Made by a program: the position numbers and the translations under genes. From Alcaligenaceae bacterium (GTDB lineage: Bacteria; Pseudomonadota; Gammaproteobacteria; Burkholderiales; Burkholderiaceae_B): DNA of 64,000 nucleotides. The DNA is taken from assembly GCA_013416405.1 (NCBI GenBank), contig JACCET010000005.1:1-64000 (forward strand). The letters are read 5' to 3'. This document shows positions 8,464-16,623 of this stretch, one piece after another. Below the pieces are notes generated by a model. That model was not told the origin of the DNA and did not search any database. It worked only from the letters and a program-made list of their open reading frames with translations. The stretch's first letter is position 1. Each line of letters opens with the position of its first letter.

Positions 8464-9182
8464 GCTGTACGACGCCGATCTTCAAGACGTGTCATGCATT
8501 TCTGTAGAAAACGCAGGATATTTGTAGACCGGGCAACGGTGGCACGCGGCAGCCCATACAGATCGTCGTCTATGCGTGCCAGGCCACGCTCGGTTGTGGT
8601 GGCATTGGTATAGCCGGCCGCCCGCACCATGGCACGGATCTGGGGGGTTTCTCCACCATAGGGATAACAAAACGCCGTGACTTCAGAACCAATAATCTCT
8701 TCCAGTTCTTGCCTGGATTGTTTGATCTGGAAGGTGGCAATATCTGGCGACAGTTTGGGCAAAAATGGATGATCGAGCGTATGCGAGCCCACTTCCATTC
8801 CCGCTGCCGCCCAGTCGCGCATTTCATCAGCAGACATCAGATCCGAATGCGCTATGCCTTTTTTGTAATCCCATACGTTGCCGCCATCAAGCTGATGCAC
8901 AACAAAATAATTGGTGGCCGTAAAACCCTGCTCGCTTAACACGGGCAAGGCATTGCGATGCACATTGCGATAACCGTCATCGAAGGTGATACCCACCACC
9001 TTGCCCTGTCGTTCGCCACGCACATACGGCAGCAAATCGCGCATGGATAGACCGCGGTAGCCAAAACGGCGCAGCCAAGTCATTTGTCGCCGGAAATCGG
9101 CCGGATGCACGGTAAGCCCACGATAGGGTGCTCCCTTGGAACCCGGCTGGCCGACCTGATGGTACATGAGTATAGGTATCAT
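8460..9182 (-). CDS. polysaccharide deacetylase (NodB/CE4 family)
   Basis: This 240-residue CE4 deacetylase removes N- or O-acetyl groups from amino sugars. The metal motif TFDDG lies at 66-70, and the second motif SHTLDH holds His134 and His138. No signal peptide is visible, so it likely works in the cytoplasm on a lipid-linked or nucleotide-linked sugar. I chose the ATG at 9182 because the protein then opens with the conserved ILMYHQ segment and leaves 7 bp after the upstream gene. Its stop overlaps the next start (ATGA). It is one of two deacetylases in this cluster. Confidence 0.88.
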   Translation of the reverse strand: MIPILMYHQVGQPGSKGAPYRGLTVHPADFRRQMTWLRRFGYRGLSMRDLLPYVRGERQGKVVGITFDDGYRNVHRNALPVLSEQGFTATNYFVVHQLDGGNVWDYKKGIAHSDLMSADEMRDWAAAGMEVGSHTLDHPFLPKLSPDIATFQIKQSRQELEEIIGSEVTAFCYPYGGETPQIRAMVRAAGYTNATTTERGLARIDDDLYGLPRATVARSTNILRFLQKCMTRLEDRRRTA

Positions 9183-9189
9183 GCGTTGA

Positions 9190-10323
9190 TTATATCGGTG
9201 CAGGCTTATTGCGTGCCACACAATAAGCCTGCCTATACACCGCCTGAGTATTTTCGATAAATGCAGTTTCGCAAAATACCTGCTGTATGCGATCACGTGC
9301 CGAGCGCCCCATGACCGGCAGTGATTGCGGATAAGCCAGCATGTCATGCAGGACATCGATCAGGGCATCTATGTTGCCGGCGGGCACCACCCGTCCGTCC
9401 TGGCCGTCCCGTACATTTTCGGGCAACCCCCCTACGTTGGATACCAGCGTAGGCAAGCCCATGGACATGGATTCACAACAAGCGTAGGACGCCGCCTCTT
9501 GGTACGACAGCACAAAGCCTATATCACTGGCTCCCAGCACAATGCGCACATCGGCCAGCAGACCGGGAAATACCACCTGATCCTGCATGTTGAACGAAGC
9601 AACCTTGGCACGCATGGTGGCCGACGGCGGAGCACCTGCCACCACAATGCGCACGCGACGCCGCAATTCAGGCTTGAGCCTGGAAGCGGCATGAACGAGA
9701 TCCAGCCACCCCTTGTTGTAATCCGTGCCTCCGGTGCTACCCAGCACCAACACATCGTTGGCTAGCGAACCCAAAAGCTGTTGCCTGAATGTCTGCTTTT
9801 GTATCGGTTCAACCGGTTGAAAGTAATCATGGTCGATACCGAGCCTGACCAAACACATAGACCTGCGACCGTAACCTGAACTATCCAAAAGACGGGCAAC
9901 ATATTCACAGACAGCAATGGATGCCTGGGTGCCGAATCGGGCGCGCAGGCGGTGGCCGAAACTGGAGACGGGATTGGTATTGTGCTTAGTCCAGACAATA
10001 GCGGGTCGGTGGCGCATACCCAGACTGGCCAACATGACATGCCTGTGATCAGCCCCTCCGTTGACGTGTATGACATCGAAACGCTCCTGGAGCAGAAACC
10101 GACGCAATTGCCGAACTTCTTTGAACAGGGGTAATGGTCGGGATGTATACAAGCCGGGCAGAGTACGCACACCGGTTCGCGCTGCCGCAGCATACAGGCG
10201 CCCGGTGGGCGGAACGAGTACGGTCAGATCGTGCTGGCCTTTCAAGCCCTTCAGCAGACTGAGCACATACGTAACGTGCCCTCCACCATTGCCATGATGA
10301 ATATCGGTAATAAGTATCTTCAT
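9190..10323 (-). CDS. glycosyltransferase family 4 protein
   Basis: The 377-residue GT-B protein opens with MKILITDIHHGNGGGHVTYV, a typical GT4 nucleotide-fold start. A donor-binding region follows near residue 280 (SYQEAASYACCESMSMGLPTL), with the two glutamates of the family motif. I take the ATG at 10323 rather than an upstream in-frame codon because the fold begins directly there. It sits 41 bp after the WaaE-like gene and 7 bp before the deacetylase. An LPS or surface-glycan core role is inferred from context, and the substrate is unknown. Confidence 0.86.
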   Translation of the reverse strand: MKILITDIHHGNGGGHVTYVLSLLKGLKGQHDLTVLVPPTGRLYAAAARTGVRTLPGLYTSRPLPLFKEVRQLRRFLLQERFDVIHVNGGADHRHVMLASLGMRHRPAIVWTKHNTNPVSSFGHRLRARFGTQASIAVCEYVARLLDSSGYGRRSMCLVRLGIDHDYFQPVEPIQKQTFRQQLLGSLANDVLVLGSTGGTDYNKGWLDLVHAASRLKPELRRRVRIVVAGAPPSATMRAKVASFNMQDQVVFPGLLADVRIVLGASDIGFVLSYQEAASYACCESMSMGLPTLVSNVGGLPENVRDGQDGRVVPAGNIDALIDVLHDMLAYPQSLPVMGRSARDRIQQVFCETAFIENTQAVYRQAYCVARNKPAPI

Positions 10324-10364
10324 TGTCGCGAGCCAGCGAAAGCCGCTCGCGGCATGCGCTTTGA

Positions 10365-11120
10365 TCAATCGCCCTGTTTGTTCTGTTTATTTAATAATAG
10401 TAATTTGTTGTAACGGAAAAAGCTACCCGCGCAGGCCATCATCGCAAGCATGAAGCCCTCTTTGCCATCCAAAAAACCACGCCGCACGACATAGATACGA
10501 ATAAAGGTCCAAAAAGCATGGCCAACGGCGCCCGGCACGCTTGTTTTCTTGCCCTTGGCATGGAGCATGGCTGCTGCAACAGATGAATAATGATTAAGCT
10601 TGGCGATATGGGATTCCAGGTCGGCATAGGGATAATGCAGAAAGTGGCCATTCAGCACCGCCACGGGCGAGGAAGTTTGCACACTTTCATGCACTGCAGC
10701 ATCGTTGAAGCGTGCCTTGCCCCGCTTGAACAAGCGCAACACATGGTCTGGCCACCAGCCACTATGCCGCATCCAGCGGCCGGCATAATTCGAAAGACGT
10801 GCGATCCTGTAGGCATCGGCGCGTGGATGCTTAAGCTCGGCTTGAATTTCAGCAGCCAGTTCAGGAGTAACACGCTCATCGGCATCGATAGACAGCACCC
10901 ATTCCGCGCTTGCCAGATCCAGCGCCCTGTTTTTTTGCTGGCCAAAACCCGGCCAGTCCGCCAGGGTTACTTTGGCACCCAGCTCCTGTGCAATCTCGCG
11001 CGTTTGATCGGTACTACCGGAATCGACCACAATGATTTCGTCAGCAAAGCTCACGGAAGCAATACATTCACCAATATTCAAGGCTTCATTCTTGGTAATG
11101 ATGATGACGGAAAGCTTCAT
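10365..11120 (-). CDS. waaE: WaaE/KdtX-type family 2 glycosyltransferase
   Basis: This 251-residue GT2 enzyme resembles WaaE (KdtX), which adds a beta-1,4-glucose to heptose I of the LPS core in several Gram-negatives. The GT-A fold opens with LSVIIITKNEALNIGECI. VVDSGSTD (about 31-38) and SIDADE (about 78-83, the DxD metal site) are intact. The length matches the family. Its start overlaps the stop of the upstream deacetylase by 4 bp, so the two are translationally coupled. The symbol is by family likeness; the exact acceptor is not proven. Confidence 0.85.
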   Translation of the reverse strand: MKLSVIIITKNEALNIGECIASVSFADEIIVVDSGSTDQTREIAQELGAKVTLADWPGFGQQKNRALDLASAEWVLSIDADERVTPELAAEIQAELKHPRADAYRIARLSNYAGRWMRHSGWWPDHVLRLFKRGKARFNDAAVHESVQTSSPVAVLNGHFLHYPYADLESHIAKLNHYSSVAAAMLHAKGKKTSVPGAVGHAFWTFIRIYVVRRGFLDGKEGFMLAMMACAGSFFRYNKLLLLNKQNKQGD

Positions 11121-11956
11121 TTGGACTTCCTGAGCTCACGCTTCCAGCGTTTCCATTTATTGAAGAGTGGCCCTATTACCGGGTGCGCAGCGACCTGAAT
11201 GCGGCGTCCGACAGAGCTGCCCGAGGTATTGCGCACCGCAAAGCGATAGATATGCGCGGGGTCGGTGCCCGCCCGGTTCTGGCCAAAGGCCTGGGTGGTA
11301 TACAAGTAGCGAAAGCCCGTTTCCTGAGCCAGACGCACATAGCCGGCGTCAAAGTAACCTTGTGGCCAGCAAAAGTGTTCCGACACGCTCCCCAGTTGGG
11401 CTTGCAAAGTCTGCCGGGACAAGGCCAGTTCTTGCGCAATATGGCTGTTCTTGTTTGCAGGTTCGATCAGATCCCAGCGCGTATGCGTGTGCGTGTGGCT
11501 ATGAAACTCCATCACGCCGTCATCGCGCATGGCCTTGATTTCGCTCCAGCGCAAGGCGACTTCGTCGCTTCGGCCCTGTTCTATAAGGTCTTCACAGTCT
11601 TTATGAGAAGGGGTTGCGGGCAATTCGCCCTGCCCCAGGATGTTGCGCGCCGGACCGTCATGTATCCAGGATGTCACCAGGAATACCAACGCGCTGAAGC
11701 CGTATTTCTTAAGCAGCGGATAGGCATAGACCCAGTTGTCGAGATAGCCATCGTCAAAGGTGATCAATATGGATTTCTCGGGCACCGGCGCGCCCTGCAG
11801 ATGTCCTGCAAACTCATCGCTGCTGAGAGACCGATAGCCGCGCCGCTTCAACCACAGCAGTTGGTCTTCGAAGTTGGCCGGTGACGCCGTGATCGCCCCT
11901 TCAGAGGGAGAAACATGGTGGTACATCAGTACGGGTACTGTCCGGGTGGTTGTCAT
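11117..11956 (-). CDS. polysaccharide deacetylase (NodB/CE4 family), second copy in cluster
   Basis: A 279-residue CE4 deacetylase, distinct from the one at 8460 but with the same opening (VLMYHH) and the metal motif TFDDG at 66-70. The His motif is FHSHTHTHT, with His154 and His158 likely metal ligands. It carries an insertion between the two motifs (about 95-140) that the other copy lacks. The ATG at 11956 overlaps the upstream GT4 stop as ATGA, which decides the start. No export signal is seen, so a cytoplasmic role in trimming N-acetyl groups is likely. Confidence 0.88.
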   Translation of the reverse strand: MTTTRTVPVLMYHHVSPSEGAITASPANFEDQLLWLKRRGYRSLSSDEFAGHLQGAPVPEKSILITFDDGYLDNWVYAYPLLKKYGFSALVFLVTSWIHDGPARNILGQGELPATPSHKDCEDLIEQGRSDEVALRWSEIKAMRDDGVMEFHSHTHTHTRWDLIEPANKNSHIAQELALSRQTLQAQLGSVSEHFCWPQGYFDAGYVRLAQETGFRYLYTTQAFGQNRAGTDPAHIYRFAVRNTSGSSVGRRIQVAAHPVIGPLFNKWKRWKRELRKSK

Positions 11957-13053
11957 TGTTTTCGCTCCGCAAGCCAACGTGTATAGCACGACTCTATGCG
12001 CTGCACCATCGCATCAGGGCCGAACCTACCCTGTGTACGACAAAAATCCAAACCCGCTCGCCCCATGCTGTGGCGTAAATCGGGGTCATCGATCAAGCGC
12101 CTGAGCGCATCGGTTAATGCAGCCTGGTCATCCAGGGGAACCAACAAGCCGCTGACGCCTGCCTGCATCATTTCAGGCACACCATCAACCTGGGTACCCA
12201 CCACCGGCAAACCGGCAGCCCCCGCCTCGACAAACACGGTTCCAGACGCTTCCTGCCGCGTGGCCAGCGCGAACAGATCGAAACCTGCCAGCAGATTCGG
12301 CACATCACGACGCACACCCATCAGATGCACACGCTTTTCCAGGTTCTTCTCGGTGATATAGTCCTGCAGCTGCTCGAACACCGGTGAGCCGCCTCCGACC
12401 AGCACCAGATGAATATTGGGTCGTTCCCTGATCAATGGCGCCACGGCATCGATTAGATCCTTATGCCCTTTCTGAGGCCGCATGATGGCTACGCAACCAA
12501 TCACGATATCGTTCTGAGCCAGGCGCAATTCCTGACGCAGGCTTGATGCGGCAGGAGGCGAAGCCAGTTCCACTGCGGGATAAACGGTGGCAACATGGCC
12601 AGGCTTAACTCCGCGTTCTATCAGGTGGTTGCGCACAAAATCACTGGCTGTCGTTACACGATGCGGGATGATGGTGTAGGAAAGCAAAGACCCTACACGC
12701 TTGGCCAGATGCCGGGTACGCACGATAAGCGGCGTGCCTGCCAACCTGCCGGCGCAGCCAGCCACGATGGTGTCGCGCCGGCTGTGTGTATTAAGCACGT
12801 CAAAGCGGCCGCCGCGCAGCACGCGGCGTATGGTGGCCACGCCTTTTACAAAGTTAACCGGGCCATCCATAAGGGTGGTGTGCACCGTAAAGCCCTGCTC
12901 GCGCAGGCGCTCGGTCAGGATCGCGTGTGGCTGACAGACGGCCTCGAGATGGTGTCCACGCTCGCGCATGGCCAGCATCATGCGATAGATATACTGTTCC
13001 TGCCCGCCAAAACTGGTCGCTGCCTCTGAGTGCAATATACGCAAGGGCGTCAT
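11953..13053 (-). CDS. glycosyltransferase family 4 protein
   Basis: This 366-residue GT-B enzyme begins with RILHSEAATSFGGQEQYIYR, like LPS-core GT4 proteins that carry the GGxE/Q acceptor loop. The donor half holds GCVAIMRPQKGHKDLI and the glutamate motif EASGTVFVEAGAAGLPVV. It is the first glycosyltransferase after dnaE, and its ATG overlaps the dnaE stop by 4 bp. It therefore depends on dnaE transcription and probably on its translation too. The transferred sugar is unknown. Confidence 0.88.
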   Translation of the reverse strand: MTPLRILHSEAATSFGGQEQYIYRMMLAMRERGHHLEAVCQPHAILTERLREQGFTVHTTLMDGPVNFVKGVATIRRVLRGGRFDVLNTHSRRDTIVAGCAGRLAGTPLIVRTRHLAKRVGSLLSYTIIPHRVTTASDFVRNHLIERGVKPGHVATVYPAVELASPPAASSLRQELRLAQNDIVIGCVAIMRPQKGHKDLIDAVAPLIRERPNIHLVLVGGGSPVFEQLQDYITEKNLEKRVHLMGVRRDVPNLLAGFDLFALATRQEASGTVFVEAGAAGLPVVGTQVDGVPEMMQAGVSGLLVPLDDQAALTDALRRLIDDPDLRHSMGRAGLDFCRTQGRFGPDAMVQRIESCYTRWLAERKQ

Positions 13054-16000
13054 GAGTAGTTGATCTCCACACCGTCAGGCTCGACCCAACCTTCCAGTTG
13101 CTCAAGCAAGGAATCGGCCATACGCACGCGCCAGTCTTCACCCAGGCGCACGGTACACAAAAACTGATCCCGCAAAAGCCTAACCTCGACCGGTACTCCG
13201 GGAACACCATTTTCCGGTTCCGCACGGAAGGGATTAAGCAACTGGCGCAGCTTCTGGGCGTCGGCATTGCCATTAAGCGTGATGCGCAGGCTGCGAGCGC
13301 GGGCCTCACGGGCCAACTGCAAGTCGAATATTTCGTCGGCCGAAACACGCAGGCCACCCGAGTAGTCGTCATTGCTGACCTTGCCATGAATGATGACCAA
13401 CCTGTCTTCCTTGAGGCGATTGCGGTGCTGTTCGTAAAGCTCGTTGAAGATGGCGACTTCGACCTGCGACGAGCCATCATCCAGCAGGGCGTAAAGCATT
13501 TTTCCACGTCGGGTCATTTTGGGACGCACGGAAGACAGTACACCGGCAAACCATTGCAAGCCGCGCGACGGTTCCAGGCGTGCAAGCGGCTTGGGCGCGA
13601 AACGTCTGACCTCGTCACGCCATGCATCGAAAAGGTGGCCGCTGAAGTAAAAGCCCAGGGCGACTTTCTCCTGCAGAAGCCGCGTCTGCAAATCCCAGGG
13701 TGCTACTTTGGCCAGTTCCCCTTCCACGATATCGTTTGCATCGTCGGCAAACAAGGAAACCTGGTTGGCACTGCGCTCGGCCTGCTCGGCCGCCTCGATA
13801 GCATTGGCCACGGTGGCAAGCAAGGCAGCACGGTTTTCTTCTATGGTGTCGAAGGCGCCCGCACGTATCAAAGCTTCGATGCTGCGCCGATTAACCGTAT
13901 GCCTGTCGATGCGGCGGCAAAAATCGAACAGGCTGGCAAAGGGCCCGTCTTGCGTCCTGGCCCGGATGATTTCTTCGACGGCAGACTGACCTGTTCCTTT
14001 GACGGCACCGAGGCCATAACGCATGGTACGCGGCGGTTGCCCCTTGGCCATATGCTCGTCGGCAACCGGTTCAAAGCGATAGGCCGAGGCATTCACGTCG
14101 GGCGGTAGCACCTCTATGCCATTGGCAAGACAATCCTTCCAGAAAATTTGAACTTTGTCGGTGTCATCCATATCGGATGACAAAGTGGCCGCCAGAAACT
14201 CGGCGGGATGATAGGCCTTGAGCCAGGCCGTCTGGTAGGCAATCAGCGCATAAGCCGCCGAGTGACTCTTGTTGAAGCCATAGCCCGCAAATTTTTCCAT
14301 CAAGTCGAAAAGCTTGACGGCCAGATCGGCGTCATAGCCCTTCTCGACCGCGCCTTTTTCGAAAATGGCCCGGTGCTTGGCCATTTCCTCGGCTTTCTTC
14401 TTGCCCATGGCACGCCGCAGCAGATCGGCGCCCCCCAGCGTGTATCCGCCGATGATCTGCGAAATCAGCATCACCTGCTCTTGATACACGATCACGCCAT
14501 AGGTACTTTGCAGCACCGACTCCAGGTCGGGATGGAAGTAATCGACTTCCGCCCGCCCATGCTTGCGATTGACGAAATCCACCACCATGCCGGATTCGAG
14601 CGGCCCTGGCCGGTAGAGCGCCAGCATGGCAATCACATCTTCAAAGGTATTGGGCCGCAGATTTTTCAGCAGCTCTTTCATACCGCGCGATTCAAGCTGA
14701 AAGACGGCGGTGGTGTTGCCATCGCTGAGCAGCTTATAGGCTTGCGGGTCGTCCAGTTCCAGGGCCATGACATCGAAGTCACGCTTGCCTTCGTTGAACT
14801 GGCGCACATAGCGCACCGCCCAGTCCAGGATGGTCAGGTTGCGCAGACCCAGAAAGTCGAACTTGACCAGGCCCGCCGCCTCAACGTCGTCTTTGTCGAA
14901 TTGCGATACCGCGCTGGCATCAACACCAGGCTGGCAATACAAGGGGCAGAAGTCAGTCAGTTTGCCGGGCGCGATCAATACGCCGCCGGCGTGCATGCCT
15001 ATGTTGCGCGTCAGTCCTTCCAGCGGGCGCGCCAAGTCGATCAGCGCGCGTACTTCTTCGTCTTGATCGTAACGCTCTTTAAATGCCGGTTCTTCTTCAA
15101 GTGCTCGCTTGAGCGTCCAGGGATCGGCCGGGCTGAAGGGAATCAGCTTGGACAGGCCATCACACAGCATATAAGGCATTTCAAGCACACGGCCCACGTC
15201 GCGCACCACGGCCTTGGCGCCCAAGGTACCAAAGGTGGCGATCTGACTGACCGCTTCCTTGCCGTAACGCTGCTTCACATAGTCGATCACGCGCTCGCGG
15301 TTGTCCTGGCAGAAATCGATATCGAAGTCGGGCATGGACACCCGCTCCGGATTCAAGAAACGCTCGAACAGCAAATCGTAGCGGATAGGATCCAGATCGG
15401 TAATGCCCAGGGAATAAGCCACCAGAGAGCCAGCACCCGATCCGCGTCCAGGCCCCACGGGAACGCCGTTATTCTTGCCCCAGTTGATGAAGTCGGCCAC
15501 GATAAGGAAATAACCCGGGAAGCCCATGCCAACGATGGTCTTGCATTCCCACTGCAGGCGTTCCAGATACTGCGGATACTTTTCCTGGCGCTCGGCCGCG
15601 TCCGGAAACAATTGCTCCATCCGCGTTGCCAGGCCTTCCTCGGCCAGCTGCACCAGATAATCGTCCAGCGTAATGCCATCGGGCGTAGGAAAATCGGGCA
15701 AGCGAGGCTTGCCCAGCTCCAGGGTCAAGTTGCAGCGCTTGGCTATCTCAAGGGTGTTGACCAGCGCCGACGGCACATCCGCAAAGCGCTGCTCCATTTC
15801 GGCCGAGTCCAGCAAATACTGTTCTGCGGTAAAGCGGCGCACCCGTTTGGCATTACCCAATTGCTCGCCGTCGGCGATACAAACCCGGGCCTCGTGCGCA
15901 CGAAAATCGTCGGCCTGCAAAAACTGCACCGGGTGGGTAGCCACCACGGGCAGGCCTGTGCGCCCAGCCAGACGCATGGCGGCCTGGACATAGGTTTCAT

Positions 16001-16541
16001 CGCCTTCGTGCCCGCTACGCTGCAGTTCAATGAAATAGCTGTCTGGAAAAGCCTTGGCCCACGAAGTAGCCACCACAGCCGCTTCTTCGATATTGCCCGC
16101 CTCGATCAACTGTCCTACATCTCCGGCCCGACCGCCCGAAAGAATGATCAGGCCCGTTCGACCCAGCAACCATTCACGGCGAATCTCGGCCCGGCCACGG
16201 TACTGATTATCCAACCATGCACGGCTAAGCAGTTCGCACAGGGCCAGATACCCTTGCTGGTCACTGGCCAGGAGCAACAAGCGATGAGGCTTGTCGCGGT
16301 CGTGTTCGTTCTCGAGCCAGACATCGCAACCCGCTATGGGCTTGACGCCCGCATTGCGGGCCGCTCGGTAAAATTTGATATAGCCGAACAGATTGGATAG
16401 ATCGGTCAGGGCCATGGCAGGCTGCCCGTACGCGGCCGCCTTTTTGATGAGTTCAGGGATGCGGGCGATGCCATCCACCACCGAAAATTCGGAATGGACA
16501 CGCAGGTGTACGAAAGTAGGAGTTGATATTGCTGCAGTCAT
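13050..16541 (-). CDS. dnaE: DNA polymerase III subunit alpha
   Basis: This is the replicative polymerase of the DNA polymerase III holoenzyme. The 1163 residues match the family length. An N-terminal PHP domain (opening LRVHSEFSVVDG) is followed by the polymerase core with PDFDIDF at about 404-410, whose aspartates bind the catalytic metals. A helix-hairpin-helix region and the C-terminal OB fold complete it. The gene starts 82 bp after hrpA on the same strand and runs straight into the polysaccharide genes through an ATGA overlap, which is odd company for an essential replication gene. Confidence 0.97.
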   Translation of the reverse strand: MTAAISTPTFVHLRVHSEFSVVDGIARIPELIKKAAAYGQPAMALTDLSNLFGYIKFYRAARNAGVKPIAGCDVWLENEHDRDKPHRLLLLASDQQGYLALCELLSRAWLDNQYRGRAEIRREWLLGRTGLIILSGGRAGDVGQLIEAGNIEEAAVVATSWAKAFPDSYFIELQRSGHEGDETYVQAAMRLAGRTGLPVVATHPVQFLQADDFRAHEARVCIADGEQLGNAKRVRRFTAEQYLLDSAEMEQRFADVPSALVNTLEIAKRCNLTLELGKPRLPDFPTPDGITLDDYLVQLAEEGLATRMEQLFPDAAERQEKYPQYLERLQWECKTIVGMGFPGYFLIVADFINWGKNNGVPVGPGRGSGAGSLVAYSLGITDLDPIRYDLLFERFLNPERVSMPDFDIDFCQDNRERVIDYVKQRYGKEAVSQIATFGTLGAKAVVRDVGRVLEMPYMLCDGLSKLIPFSPADPWTLKRALEEEPAFKERYDQDEEVRALIDLARPLEGLTRNIGMHAGGVLIAPGKLTDFCPLYCQPGVDASAVSQFDKDDVEAAGLVKFDFLGLRNLTILDWAVRYVRQFNEGKRDFDVMALELDDPQAYKLLSDGNTTAVFQLESRGMKELLKNLRPNTFEDVIAMLALYRPGPLESGMVVDFVNRKHGRAEVDYFHPDLESVLQSTYGVIVYQEQVMLISQIIGGYTLGGADLLRRAMGKKKAEEMAKHRAIFEKGAVEKGYDADLAVKLFDLMEKFAGYGFNKSHSAAYALIAYQTAWLKAYHPAEFLAATLSSDMDDTDKVQIFWKDCLANGIEVLPPDVNASAYRFEPVADEHMAKGQPPRTMRYGLGAVKGTGQSAVEEIIRARTQDGPFASLFDFCRRIDRHTVNRRSIEALIRAGAFDTIEENRAALLATVANAIEAAEQAERSANQVSLFADDANDIVEGELAKVAPWDLQTRLLQEKVALGFYFSGHLFDAWRDEVRRFAPKPLARLEPSRGLQWFAGVLSSVRPKMTRRGKMLYALLDDGSSQVEVAIFNELYEQHRNRLKEDRLVIIHGKVSNDDYSGGLRVSADEIFDLQLAREARARSLRITLNGNADAQKLRQLLNPFRAEPENGVPGVPVEVRLLRDQFLCTVRLGEDWRVRMADSLLEQLEGWVEPDGVEINYS

Positions 16542-16580
16542 GGCGAGATTGTACCTATGGCCCGGAAATTTGCGGGGCGA

Positions 16581-16605
16581 TAACGCGTGGCGTTAACGCG
16601 TGGCG
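16581..16605. repeat. tandem 12-mer with 13-bp period in hrpA-dnaE gap
   Basis: TAACGCGTGGCG occurs at 16581-16592 and again at 16594-16605, one base apart. The pair lies in the 82-bp gap between hrpA and dnaE, 40-64 bp before the dnaE start. It may be a regulator site or simple replication slippage. Confidence 0.5.
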
Positions 16606-16623
16606 ATAAAGGCTGGGCCGACA

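Noticed and set aside
14208-16400. A 730-codon open frame on the plus strand, antisense to dnaE
   Set aside because: It lies wholly opposite the clear dnaE gene, in a codon-biased GC-rich sequence that keeps the other strand open. The product shows no known domain.
7300-16541. O-antigen or capsule cluster
   Set aside because: There is no polymerase, flippase, ligase or sugar-nucleotide synthesis gene. A short core-building set fits better.
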